Program-made: the position numbers and the translations under genes | Part shown: positions 42,459-50,235 of the stretch, one piece after another | Layout of the letters: each line of letters opens with the position of its first letter | Numbering within the stretch: the first letter of the stretch is position 1 | Source: Mucilaginibacter sp. cycad4 | GTDB lineage: Bacteria > Bacteroidota > Bacteroidia > Sphingobacteriales > Sphingobacteriaceae | Assembly: GCF_034263275.1 (NCBI RefSeq) | Contig: NZ_CP139559.1 | Span: forward strand, 7,006,001-7,070,000 | DNA: 64,000 bases | Direction of reading: 5' to 3' | Notes under the pieces: generated by a model | Told to the model about the DNA's origin: nothing | The model's database searches: none | Seen by the model: the letters and a program-made list of their open reading frames with translations, nothing else

Positions 42459-43513
42459 TCCCCTACCTGCTCCGCAAATTAATGTATGGACTGGCAGTAA
42501 TGCTCGGGGTAGTTTTTGTTGTGTTTTTTCTGTTCAATATTTTGCCTGTAGACCCAGCCCGCATGACCCAAGGGCAGCGTGCCGATGTGCAATCATTACA
42601 GGCCGTACGCAAAGAGTTTGGGCTGGATAAGCCCGTACCGGTACAGTTTGCCTATTATCTGAATGACCTTTCGCCCTTGGGCATCCATCTTAATACGGCT
42701 GAAGAGCAACAGCGCTATAGCTATGTAAAACTGTTACCGGTGAGCAAGAGCAAAGTACTTGCGCTAAAATGGCCTTACCTGAGGCGTTCATACCAAACCC
42801 GCAAGGATGTAGCCTCATTGCTGATGGAAGTGATCCCTAATACTTTGGTGCTTGCTGCTGCTGCGATGATCTTCGCTATTATCATAGGCGTGTTTTTGGG
42901 TGTGGCGAGTGCGGTAAATAAAGATACCTGGATTGATAAGCTGGCTATTAGTTTTTCTACATTGGGCATTTCCGCTCCTTCATTTTTTGCAGGGATCATT
43001 ATTGCCTGGATCTTTGGTTTTGTGCTTAGTAATTATACGCATTTAAACATGTCGGGTAGTTTATACAGTTATGACCCATTTAAGGGCGAAGTGATCACCC
43101 TTAAAAACCTGGTGCTGCCTGTAATTACTTTAGGTTTACGGCCGCTGGCTATTATTGTGCAGCTTACCCGTAATGCTATGCTCGATGTTTTAGGGCAGGA
43201 TTATATCCGCACGGCTAAAGCAAAGGGTTTGAGCAACCGTACGATTATATATCGTCACGCGCTTAAAAATGCTATGAACCCGGTGATCACGGCTATTGCC
43301 AACTGGTTTGCTTCGTTGCTGGCAGGTTCATTTTTTGTAGAATATATATTTGGTTATAACGGATTAGGAAAAGCCACGGTTGATGCCCTGGAAATGTCGG
43401 ATTTTCCGGTGGTGATGGGTTCGATATTGTTTATCGCGTTTATATTTGTGGTGATCAGTATCCTGGTGGATGTTATTTATGTGTGGATAGATCCGCGGGT
43501 AAAATTAAGCTGA
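42455..43513 (+). CDS. Peptide/nickel-type ABC transporter permease (DppB-like)
   Basis: 352 residues. BPD_transp_1 permease with membrane helices at about 9-30, 130-160, 170-195, 230-245, 285-305 and 325-345. The EAA loop is at IRTAKAKGLSNRTIIYRHALKNAMNPV, contacting an ATPase. The substrate family is oligopeptide/nickel by the N-terminal YLLRKLMYGLAVMLGVVFVV. There is no partner permease, ATPase or binding protein in this window. ATG overlaps the ATPase gene by 4 bases; aroK follows 11 bases after. Confidence 0.9.
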   Translation: MIPYLLRKLMYGLAVMLGVVFVVFFLFNILPVDPARMTQGQRADVQSLQAVRKEFGLDKPVPVQFAYYLNDLSPLGIHLNTAEEQQRYSYVKLLPVSKSKVLALKWPYLRRSYQTRKDVASLLMEVIPNTLVLAAAAMIFAIIIGVFLGVASAVNKDTWIDKLAISFSTLGISAPSFFAGIIIAWIFGFVLSNYTHLNMSGSLYSYDPFKGEVITLKNLVLPVITLGLRPLAIIVQLTRNAMLDVLGQDYIRTAKAKGLSNRTIIYRHALKNAMNPVITAIANWFASLLAGSFFVEYIFGYNGLGKATVDALEMSDFPVVMGSILFIAFIFVVISILVDVIYVWIDPRVKLS

Positions 43514-43523
43514 AGGAATTTAT

Positions 43524-44027
43524 ATGAAATATTTTATGGTGGGCTTTATGGGTTGTGGCAAAACAACCTGGGGCCGCAAACTGGCCGCCAAATTGGGCTA
43601 CGAATTTATTGATCTTGACCATGTGCTTGAAGCCAAAGCAGGCATGAGCATTGCCGAATATTTTTCTTCTTTTGGCGAAGATGCCTTCCGTAAGCTGGAA
43701 TCGCAAGTGTTGAAAGAAACCGATTATCCTGAAAATACCGTAGTATCAACCGGAGGTGGATTACCCTGCTTTTTTGACCATATGGACTGGATGAATGCCA
43801 ACGGGAAAACCCTGTATATAAAACTATCACCCAAAACACTTGCCGACAGGCTGGAGAACAGCAAAACCATACGCCCGGTATTACAGGGCAAAAAAGGCGA
43901 TGAACTGGTTGAATTTATCACCGGCAAACTGGCGGAGCGTGAAGGTTTTTACCTACAGGCAAGTAACATCGTTGAAGGGATAGATATGTCGGTTGAGAAA
44001 CTAGAGGAGGCCTTGGGGGGGTATTAA
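43524..44027 (+). CDS. aroK: Shikimate kinase
   Basis: 167 residues. Phosphorylates shikimate at the 3-OH with ATP in aromatic amino acid synthesis. P-loop GFMGCGKTTWGRKLA at 8-22, the shikimate-binding FIDLDHVLEAKAGMSIAEYF with Asp33, STGGGLPCF (GGG, Arg-site region), and LENSKTIRPVL lid. Normal length. Last gene of the folate/BT_3928/permease stretch on the plus strand. Confidence 0.96.
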   Translation: MKYFMVGFMGCGKTTWGRKLAAKLGYEFIDLDHVLEAKAGMSIAEYFSSFGEDAFRKLESQVLKETDYPENTVVSTGGGLPCFFDHMDWMNANGKTLYIKLSPKTLADRLENSKTIRPVLQGKKGDELVEFITGKLAEREGFYLQASNIVEGIDMSVEKLEEALGGY

Positions 44028-44367
44028 TATTAATATGTCATTGCGAGTAACCATCAGGGAAACCCTGAAAAAAAATGTGATGACGTGTGAAATATATTTT
44101 AGTGGTGGTGTGCGGGGGCTGCGTTAGGGAAGTCTGGCCGGGTTTCCGGTTGGTTTATAAAGGGACATGCCTTAAATTTGGATAAGGCTTTACAGGAAGT
44201 AACAGTGCTACAAATTAGTGTTAATTACCTGATAGGGAATCTTGTTCCAGTTGCTTATTGAAAGGTTTATTGGTGATGCCGTTCTATAGAGCGGTATTCC
44301 CGTGCAGGATGCTATCGAATTTTATAAGCAGCAGGCCTTAAAGCTTATTTATTTAACCATTAGGCTT
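44028..44367. other. Gene-free stretch: partial R2 arm and left end of the IS110 element
   Basis: 340 bases. GTCATTGCGAG at 44037-44047 is one arm of repeat R2 with no mirror arm. A CAGGG-AAA-CCCTG hairpin lies at 44055-44067. The part after about 44180 is probably the left end of the IS110 element: a CCGTT-CTATAG-AGCGG hairpin is near 44279-44294. I cannot fix the left IS boundary. Confidence 0.6.
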
Positions 44368-45675
44368 ATGTCAAAAACACTTGAGATCGTCCATCCCAAT
44401 GCGGCAGGGATAGATATTGGCAGCAGAAATTTCTTTGTAGACGCAGGCGAAGATCAGATCCGTATCTTCCCCACTTTTACGGCAGACTGTAACGCGATCC
44501 GTGATTACTTGCTTTCTTTAGGTATCAATACAGTAGCGATGGAATCCACGGGTGTTTACTGGATAACACTATACACAGTTTTGGAGGAAGCGGGTGTAGA
44601 AGTTTACCTTGTAAATGGGCGTGATGTAAAAAATGTCCCAGGTCGAAAAAGCGATGTGAAAGACTGTCAGTGGCTTCGTCAATTGCATGGCTATGGCCTT
44701 TTACGGAAAAGTTTTATACCGGAAATTGAAATGCGTAAAGTTAGAAGTTACCTCCGTTTGCGGCAAGATCATATCCGTGCCGCCGCCACACAGGTTCACT
44801 TGATGCAGAAAGCTCTAACCCAAATGAATATCCGTTTTACAGAAGTGATTAACGATATCAGCGGAGCGAGCGGAATACGCATGATAACAGCCATACTTGG
44901 AGGCGAAAGAGATGCCATTACGCTGGCAGAATTATGTCATGAGCGGATACTGGAAAAGAAAAGAGATCTGGTGATTAAATCACTGGAGGGGCATTATAGC
45001 GAGGAGCATCTGTTCGCCTTGCGTCAGGCTTATGGCACCTGTTGCTATTACAATAGTTTAATAAAAGAATGCGATGCAGAGATAGAGCGTCAGTTAAAAG
45101 ATATGTCAAAAGATAAAGACGATATTGAAACAGCTGTAAAACGCAAACCGATTCGTTACCATAAACCTGAAATAGATAACCTGCATAAGCCTTTGCTGAA
45201 ATTGACAGGAGGCAAAGACCCGATAGGCATAGCAGGAATAACCGATTACAGTTTTCTCCAGATCGTAAGCGAGGTGGGAACAGATATGAGTCCCTGGCCA
45301 ACAGAAAAGCACTTTAGTGGCTGGTTGAAACTGGCACCGATGAAATCGAGTTCGGGAAAGATGCATAAACGGGTACGGATGAAGCGTCAAAATAATGCAG
45401 GGCTGATATTCAGAAATCTGGCCCAGGGTCTATTGAACAGCAAACACCTCGCTCTTGGGGCATTTGGTCGGAGAATACGTGCAAGGCGGGGAAGTCCTAT
45501 CGCCATAAAGGCAATAGCGCGAAAGATAGCGTGCTATTATTATAGGGTAATGACTAATGGCAGTGAGTTTGTAGAAAAAGGAATAGAGGCCTATCAAAAC
45601 CATTTAAAAGAACAGAAAAGGAAGCAACTTGAAAAATTGGCACTACAGTTTAATATGCAATTAGTCCCTGCATAA
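44368..45675 (+). CDS. IS110-family transposase (DEDD recombinase)
   Basis: 435 residues from the ATG at 44368 (upstream in-frame start at 44302 would extend into non-coding end). N-terminal RuvC-like DEDD domain: D16 in AAGIDIGSRNF, E in VAMESTGVYW, and D-D in RKSDVKDCQWL. C-terminal Transposase_20 domain: GIAGITDYSFLQIVSEVGTD and GWLKLAPMKSSSGKMHKR with the catalytic serine candidate. IS110 enzymes use a bridge RNA from their own non-coding end to pair donor and target. Intact frame. Confidence 0.93.
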   Translation: MSKTLEIVHPNAAGIDIGSRNFFVDAGEDQIRIFPTFTADCNAIRDYLLSLGINTVAMESTGVYWITLYTVLEEAGVEVYLVNGRDVKNVPGRKSDVKDCQWLRQLHGYGLLRKSFIPEIEMRKVRSYLRLRQDHIRAAATQVHLMQKALTQMNIRFTEVINDISGASGIRMITAILGGERDAITLAELCHERILEKKRDLVIKSLEGHYSEEHLFALRQAYGTCCYYNSLIKECDAEIERQLKDMSKDKDDIETAVKRKPIRYHKPEIDNLHKPLLKLTGGKDPIGIAGITDYSFLQIVSEVGTDMSPWPTEKHFSGWLKLAPMKSSSGKMHKRVRMKRQNNAGLIFRNLAQGLLNSKHLALGAFGRRIRARRGSPIAIKAIARKIACYYYRVMTNGSEFVEKGIEAYQNHLKEQKRKQLEKLALQFNMQLVPA

Positions 45676-45683
45676 AAAAGTGT

Positions 45684-45783
45684 GTCCTCAGGATTTGTAG
45701 AGGAAAGCCCACAGCGCGGGTAAGCTTTGTGGGTAGGCAAAGCGAGGACTTGGAACGGAAAGCCCGGCCCGTTAGCTAACGGG
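45684..45783 (+). ncRNA. Candidate bridge-RNA region at the right end of the IS110 element
   Basis: Downstream of the transposase the DNA folds well: GTCCTC (45684-45689) pairs with GAGGAC (45744-45749) around an inner stem CCCACA (45708-45713)/TGTGGG (45728-45733), then a perfect palindrome CCCGTTAGCTAACGGG (45768-45783). Bridge RNAs of IS1111-group elements lie at the right end, those of the IS110 group at the left; I cannot tell the group. Loops are not assigned to targets. Inference only. Confidence 0.35.
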
Positions 45784-45842
45784 AACGCCCATGTTATAAA
45801 ATTGATCGAAAAATACACTTAATAATCAATAGCTTACGATCA

Positions 45843-45925
45843 CGTCATTGTAGGTACGAAGCAATCGCATGCTGTACAGGGCGGATTTGCTTACGTGCGA
45901 TTGCCACGCTATCGCTCGCAATGAC
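45843..45925. repeat. Palindromic repeat R2, copy c
   Basis: CGTCATTGTAGGTACGAAGC at 45843 is mirrored by CGCTCGCAATGAC ending 45925, with GCAATCGCA/TGCGATTGC inside. Arms pair with several mismatches. It is just to the right of the IS110 element. Confidence 0.8.
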
Positions 45926-45944
45926 ATAGTTTTATGTATGTATC

Positions 45945-46457
45945 CTACCTCAAATAAACGGCATCCTCTTCGCCGTCTTCCTCATCAAGCACTACATCAA
46001 CATGTTCCTTAATAACAGTTGAGAGGGCTACGCCGGCAAAGTCAGTTGTGATGGGGAAACTTTTGTGATTGCGGTCTACCAGTACTGCGGTACGAAGTTT
46101 TTTCAGCGGAACGTCTAAAAATACACCAAAGCCGTAAGCAAGGGTTTTGCCGCTGTTTAGCACATCATCAACCAGGATCACTACTTTATTGCTGCATTCT
46201 TCAACCTCAAAATCAATATTGGCACTTAGGCTGCTGCTTTGCTTTTCCAGCTCGATGGTAAGCAGGCGGCTTTTAAATGGTGCTATTCCGTCGAGTATGG
46301 TTTTCAGGCGTTCGGCAATGTGGTTGCCGCGCGGAAGGATCCCGGCTATTAATATTTCTTCCTCGTCAAAGTTGTCCTCAAGTATCTGGTAGGCCATCCT
46401 GTCGAGCTTTTGCTGGATCTGTTGCTTATTTAATATGAGAAGCTTTTTTTCAGACAT
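45945..46457 (-). CDS. Phosphoribosyltransferase-family protein
   Basis: 170 residues. PRTase fold with the PRPP-binding motif VVILVDDVLNSGKTLAYG near 90-107 and the PPi loop GILPRGNHIA near 40-50. Such proteins move phosphoribosyl groups to bases or act as regulators (PyrR-like). Hood residues that would define the substrate are not recognisable. The acidic C-terminus (LDEEDGEEDA) is unusual. No linked nucleotide gene. Confidence 0.8.
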   Translation of the reverse strand: MSEKKLLILNKQQIQQKLDRMAYQILEDNFDEEEILIAGILPRGNHIAERLKTILDGIAPFKSRLLTIELEKQSSSLSANIDFEVEECSNKVVILVDDVLNSGKTLAYGFGVFLDVPLKKLRTAVLVDRNHKSFPITTDFAGVALSTVIKEHVDVVLDEEDGEEDAVYLR

Positions 46458-46544
46458 GTTGTGTTGTTGTAACGTTGGCTAAACTGTGGTAAATATACAA
46501 GTAACGTGTATACAAGCAACCCTGCAGTTTTTAACTTTCAATAA

Positions 46545-46940
46545 TTATTTCACGTATGGAAAGTACACAAAGTTTGCCCCTTCGGGCACTACAACAAACA
46601 CGCACATGTACTCGTACGGGTTTTTATAGCTTTTAATAAAACGGTCTTTCAGTACGGGTTTTATTACATCACGTTCTATAAATTCCTCGAGTGTGGAGGC
46701 ATGGATGCTCCATTCCGAATTTAAATCGTGGCGGTCAAGGATCAGTTCGCCAAGACTTAATTCATGCTGGTGGGCAATAAAAATGGGGTATGTGGACAGT
46801 CCCTCATTCATAATCTCTTCCGACACCTCTTTGATTGACTCATTAAAATATTTCAGGTCGCGCTCCAAACTTATCAGCGGACTATCAGCCGCCGGTTTGT
46901 TGCGTTCGTTTCCTTCGTTAAGCAGTTCTTCAGGGTTCAT
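46545..46940 (-). CDS. Small acidic protein of unknown function
   Basis: 131 residues. No signal peptide or membrane helix. Leading acidic segment, helix EEIMNEGLSTYPIF, then IHASTLEEFIERDVIKP and a beta-rich end YMCVFVVVPEGANFVYFPYV. It reads as a compact folded domain and follows the PRTase gene on the same strand (88 bases), so cotranscription is possible. Family not recognised. Confidence 0.65.
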   Translation of the reverse strand: MNPEELLNEGNERNKPAADSPLISLERDLKYFNESIKEVSEEIMNEGLSTYPIFIAHQHELSLGELILDRHDLNSEWSIHASTLEEFIERDVIKPVLKDRFIKSYKNPYEYMCVFVVVPEGANFVYFPYVK

Positions 46941-47114
46941 ATTTTTATTTTGTGATTACACCGATTCCCGGGTGATTACACCGATTTTGACCGTTGATGT
47001 TTTTTTGATTATGTTGATTTCGCTGATGAGGCTTCGGCTATGAACTATTAACCATGAACTATAAGCCAACTTGTCATGTCCTGAAAAAAGTAGACATTAT
47101 TGTTGTTTATTTGA

Positions 47115-47161
47115 GCTGTTAATAAGTCGGAAACTCGAAGAGTTTTCGACTTATTAACAGC
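47115..47161 (+). terminator. Very strong hairpin at the IS left end
   Basis: 22-base arms 47115-47136 and 47140-47161 with a 3-base loop GAA and a single G-T pair, followed on the plus strand by TTTTCTTTTTTT. As a plus-strand terminator it would block antisense transcription coming into orfB from outside. Confidence 0.85.
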
Positions 47162-47217
47162 TTTTCTTTTTTTGCTTCTTTTTTTCTTTTAAAAGATGCG
47201 TTTCTTTTGTTAATAAC

Positions 47218-48132
47218 TTATGCAGCCATGTGTATCTGCTGCGGTGTTGCCAGGTTTAAGGACCAATGCGGCCTGTTCATATTATATGAGTTTATAGCCT
47301 CTTTTACTGCCCTAAGTGCATCCTTTTCGGAAGTGAATGTACTATCAAGACCATATTCTTGTTTTAAGATTCCATTCACCCGTTCCGCCATGGCATTTTC
47401 GTAGCAATGGTTCTCTTCTGTCATGCTGATACCGATTTTAGCCTTTTTTAACAGTTTTGTATAATCATTGCTGCAATACTGGATTCCCCGGTCTGAATGA
47501 TGGATCAGGCTATCCGTAAACTGTCGTTGCCGGATAGCCATTTGAAGGCTACGGATAGCCCCCGCAATTCTAAGACTATCTGACAAATGCCAGCCTACCA
47601 CTTTTCGCGAAAACGCGTCTGTGATCAAAAACAGGTATACAAAGTCTTTTGATGTACGAATATAGGTAATATCAGATACCCAACACTGATGAGCACTGGT
47701 AAGCTGTCTATCCTTCATTAGGTTCCTGTAGACCCTGAAGCGATGATAAGAATCTGTCGTAGAAACATATTTACGGCGTCTTTTTACCAATAGCTTATGC
47801 CGGCCCAACAACTCAAAGAACATATCCCTACCCATCCGTATTCCTGCTTTAGTTATATCTTTCTTTAGCAGAAAGTATAACTTCTTGCCTCCCAGACGCG
47901 GATGGTTCCTGCGAACCTCATGTACCAATGATAAGATAACTGTCTCATTTAATGCTTTTCTGTCTGCAGCAGATACCGCTTTATAGTAACCACTCCGGCT
48001 TACTTCAAAATAGCGGCATAACTCATTTAATCTGTATTTTGACCGGAGCGCTCCGATACTTGACCGCCAAACTTTTTTTTTAAATCCTCCCCGTATAGTT
48101 TGCCTGCCTGCTTGACTACCTCTTCTGCGCAA
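47218..48132 (-). CDS. IS3-family transposase OrfB (DDE domain)
   Basis: The frame 47218-48132 gives OrfB; its true N-terminus comes from orfA by -1 slippage at 48072-48078, after which it reads VWRSSIGALRSKYRLNELCRY. HTH_21-like region CRYFEVSRSGYY, then DDE core: WVSDITYIRTS, LIHHSDRGIQYCS and ENAMAERVNGILKQEYGL. C-terminal YNMNRPHWSLNLATPQ is usual. Catalyses cut and join of the IS ends. Confidence 0.92.
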   Translation of the reverse strand: MRRRGSQAGRQTIRGGFKKKVWRSSIGALRSKYRLNELCRYFEVSRSGYYKAVSAADRKALNETVILSLVHEVRRNHPRLGGKKLYFLLKKDITKAGIRMGRDMFFELLGRHKLLVKRRRKYVSTTDSYHRFRVYRNLMKDRQLTSAHQCWVSDITYIRTSKDFVYLFLITDAFSRKVVGWHLSDSLRIAGAIRSLQMAIRQRQFTDSLIHHSDRGIQYCSNDYTKLLKKAKIGISMTEENHCYENAMAERVNGILKQEYGLDSTFTSEKDALRAVKEAINSYNMNRPHWSLNLATPQQIHMAA

Positions 48133-48416
48133 TCCCGCGCCAGGTAAGCATCTGCCAAAGCCAGCTTTAACTTTTTAACTTCCTGTTCTAATTCTAATAA
48201 CCGACCCTTCTCTGCTTTCGTTTCCACTCTGATTACCTTGTTTTGTAAATATTGTTTACCTAATGCACCAAGCCATCTGCTTACTGTCTCTGCTCCACCG
48301 ATCCCGTAGCGACGGCTTGCTTCTGTCAGGCTCAGACCTTCTTCTTCTATCTCCCTGACTACTTTTTGTTTAAAGCTAATACTGTACCGAACTACTCTTA
48401 CGCTACTTCTTGTCAT
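48027..48416 (-). CDS. IS3-family transposase OrfA
   Basis: 129 residues. HTH at about 12-50 (YSISFKQKVVREIEEEGL ... GIGGAETVSRWLG) and coiled coil at about 65-95 (RLLELEQEVKKLKLALADA). It ends beyond the slip site; OrfA is the short product that usually regulates transposition. Confidence 0.92.
   Translation of the reverse strand: MTRSSVRVVRYSISFKQKVVREIEEEGLSLTEASRRYGIGGAETVSRWLGALGKQYLQNKVIRVETKAEKGRLLELEQEVKKLKLALADAYLARDCAEEVVKQAGKLYGEDLKKKFGGQVSERSGQNTD
48072..48078 (-). promoter_or_regulatory. Programmed -1 frameshift site A_AAA_AAG
   Basis: On the minus strand orfA codons 112-115 are TTA AAA AAA AAG, giving the canonical heptamer at 48078-48072. A slip continues directly into orfB. 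Same motif as in the other IS3 element. Confidence 0.85.
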
Positions 48417-48497
48417 GTTTCCTGCCTTTTTGTTAACCTTTTTTTGTCAACCTATTTCAGGACAGGACAACTACAACTAATCTCTTACCTCCAATCT

Positions 48498-49904
48498 CTA
48501 ATCTCTTAATAAGAGCAACACCACATTTTCCACGTGCTGTGTATGCGGGAACATATCCACCGGCTGGATCTTCACGGTATCGTATTTTTCCTTTAACACC
48601 AGCAAGTCGCGGGCCTGGGTGGCGGCATTGCAGCTTACGTAAACAATTTTGGGTGCTTCAATTTCCATTAAACGGGCTACTACATCCGGGTGCATACCTG
48701 CGCGCGGCGGGTCGGTGATGATCACATCCGGTTTGCCATGCTCTGCTACAAAATCAGCTACCAGCACATCCTTCATATCCCCTGCATAAAATTTGGTGTT
48801 GGTGATATTGTTAATGGCCGAGTTTATCTTGGCGTCTTCAATAGCCGTTGGTACATATTCAACACCAACAACCTCACGCACATGACTGGCAACAAAGTTG
48901 GCAATAGTACCGGCGCCAGTGTAAAGGTCATATACCAGCTCGTCCCCTTTAAATTCGGCGAAATCGCGGGTTATTTCATACAGGCGAAGCGCCTGGATGG
49001 AGTTGGTTTGATAAAATGATTTTGGCCCGATTCGGAATTTAATGCCGTTCATTTCCTCGTGGATGTATTCAGGTCCTTTAAAGGCCACAACATCCTGGTC
49101 AAATATGGTATCGTTCTTTTTCTGATTTTCAATGTACAGCAATGAGGTGATTTCCGGGAAACGGGCATCGATATGGCTCATCAGGCCATCGATTTCGCTT
49201 TGCTCCGCGTATGCAAAAACTACAATCACCATGATCTCGCCGGTTGATGAGGTGCGCACAATCAAATTGCGGAGCATGCCGCTGTGGTTACGCAGATCAT
49301 AATAGGTGTAGCCTTGCTGTATGGTAAAATCACGGATTTCATTGCGCAGGCTGTTGGATGGCTCGGCTTGCAGATAGCAATGGTTTACATCCAATATCTT
49401 ATCAAAACGGCCGGGGATATGAAAGCCCAGCGCATTCATGTTCAGGGTGCCGTCTTCCTTGTTTTCGCCATCGTAGAGCCAGCGTTTGTTAGAGAAGGTA
49501 AACTCAAGTTTATTGCGGTAATATCTGTCGGCAGGAGATGGTACAATAGGCATGATGCCATCAACGTTGATCTTAGCTAAACGACTTAAAGCATCAACAA
49601 CTGATTTTTGTTTGAATTTGAGCTGTGCTTCATAAGTCATGTGTTGCCATTTGCAGCCGCCACAGGTACCAAAGTGCTCACAAAAAGCAGTAGTGCGGTA
49701 TTCAGAAGCTTGTTTTAATTCGGTGATCTTGCCTTCGCCGAAGTTTTTCTTACTCCGGTACACTTGTACATCGGCAATATCGCCGGGTACGGCCTTATCT
49801 ACAAAAAGAACAAAATCATCGGCTTTGCCTACGCCTTTGCCTTCTTCGGCAATGTCAATGATCTGTACGTTCTCAAAAAACTTTGGTTTGTTAGCTTTAC
49901 TCAT
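48498..49904 (-). CDS. rlmD: 23S rRNA (uracil-1939-C5)-methyltransferase RlmD
   Basis: 468 residues. RlmD uses SAM and an iron-sulfur cluster to methylate 23S rRNA U1939. N-terminal TRAM domain (about 8-60, DIAEEGKGVGKADDFVLFV), cluster cysteines in CEHFGTCGGCKWQHM (about 76-90) plus one earlier, SAM domain LVYDLYTGAGTIANFVA, and catalytic VYVSCNAATQARDL (nucleophilic Cys). A TAnnTTTG box sits just before the start. Confidence 0.94.
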   Translation of the reverse strand: MSKANKPKFFENVQIIDIAEEGKGVGKADDFVLFVDKAVPGDIADVQVYRSKKNFGEGKITELKQASEYRTTAFCEHFGTCGGCKWQHMTYEAQLKFKQKSVVDALSRLAKINVDGIMPIVPSPADRYYRNKLEFTFSNKRWLYDGENKEDGTLNMNALGFHIPGRFDKILDVNHCYLQAEPSNSLRNEIRDFTIQQGYTYYDLRNHSGMLRNLIVRTSSTGEIMVIVVFAYAEQSEIDGLMSHIDARFPEITSLLYIENQKKNDTIFDQDVVAFKGPEYIHEEMNGIKFRIGPKSFYQTNSIQALRLYEITRDFAEFKGDELVYDLYTGAGTIANFVASHVREVVGVEYVPTAIEDAKINSAINNITNTKFYAGDMKDVLVADFVAEHGKPDVIITDPPRAGMHPDVVARLMEIEAPKIVYVSCNAATQARDLLVLKEKYDTVKIQPVDMFPHTQHVENVVLLLLRD

Positions 49905-49911
49905 CAGGCTG

Positions 49912-49919
49912 CAAAGTTA
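49912..49919 (-). promoter_or_regulatory. -7 box for rlmD
   Basis: Minus strand TAACTTTG, ending 7 bases before the ATG at 49904-49902. It suggests a very short or absent leader. No standard -33. Confidence 0.45.
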
Positions 49920-49987
49920 ACCGTATTTATTTAATCCTGAAAATGGGAGGGAAGAAGCAAAAGAAAGCCGTTCGCCTTTAAAAGGCG

Positions 49988-50116
49988 TTACGATATTAAA
50001 ACAAGATCTTTAACAAATAAGCTTAGCAGATATTTAACCATATCAGTGGTATCGATATCCTCTATCTCAAATTGCTCATCAATCAGGTCTGAAAAGTCTG
50101 TTAGTTCGCTGCTCAT
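49988..50116 (-). CDS. Possible 42-residue acidic small protein
   Basis: Reads MSSELTDFSDLIDEQFE followed by an acidic, hydrophobic helix-like stretch (DMVKYLLSLFVKDLVLI). Amphipathic with a short C-terminal hydrophobic end. Short, so statistically weak, but start and stop are clean and the hairpin at 50130-50145 precedes it. No known family. If not real it is chance. Confidence 0.35.
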   Translation of the reverse strand: MSSELTDFSDLIDEQFEIEDIDTTDMVKYLLSLFVKDLVLIS

Positions 50117-50120
50117 AAAA

Positions 50121-50145
50121 TAAAAAATTACTATGCTAACATAGT
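50121..50145 (-). terminator. Probable intrinsic terminator after creD
   Basis: Stem ACTATG/CATAGT with loop CTAA at 50130-50145, followed on the minus strand by AATTTTTTA. About 90 bases beyond the creD stop. Confidence 0.55.
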
Positions 50146-50186
50146 GATTTTTAAACTAAAAACCAAATTGGTATAAGGTTTAATTG

Positions 50187-50223
50187 CTAATCAGCAAAGA
50201 TTGCTGAAACCTTTGCTGATCAG
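50187..50223. repeat. Inverted repeat after creD
   Basis: CTAATCAGCAAAG (50187-50199) and CTTTGCTGATCAG (50211-50223) pair with one wobble over 13 bases. No T-run, so a terminator is less likely; an RNA-end stabiliser or protein site is possible. Confidence 0.6.
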
Positions 50224-50235
50224 TGCGTATAATGA

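Larger units (their letters stand above)
44180..45800 (+). mobile_element. IS110-family insertion sequence (ends approximate)
   Basis: A single intact transposase of the IS110 family with non-coding ends of about 190 and 125 bases. No terminal inverted repeats or target duplication were seen, as expected in this family. The right flank is followed at 45843 by a complete R2 palindrome, and the left flank has a fragment of R2 at 44037. Boundaries need comparison with an empty site. Confidence 0.75.
47072..48469 (-). mobile_element. IS3-family insertion sequence, 1398 bp, apparently intact
   Basis: Inverted ends: left TGTCATGTCCTGAAAAAAGT at 47072 and right, read inwards, TGTCCTGTCCTGAAATAGGT from 48469; about 17 of the first 20 match. 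A 3-base target duplication ACT is at 47069-47071 and 48470-48472. It carries orfA and orfB on the minus strand with a -1 slip site. It is distinct from the element at 15361. The target looks like a dispersed repeat similar to 34748. Confidence 0.93.
49905..50235. other. Gene-poor stretch with one small ORF and two hairpins
   Basis: 331 bases between rlmD and creD. It holds the rlmD promoter, a possible 42-residue gene (49988-50116), the terminator-like hairpin 50121-50145 and a larger hairpin 50187-50223 right after creD. Nothing else is seen. Confidence 0.6.

Noticed and set aside
44055..44067. CAGGG-AAA-CCCTG hairpin as aroK terminator
   Set aside because: It is followed by A, not T, on the plus strand and has only five pairs.
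45945..46457. PyrR-type attenuation regulator
   Set aside because: The PRTase fold fits but there is no pyr operon or attenuator nearby, so only the family is claimed.
46966..46999. Direct repeat GTGATTACACCGATT twice near 46970
   Set aside because: Two short copies with a small spacer in dispersed-repeat DNA; no operator symmetry or gene link.
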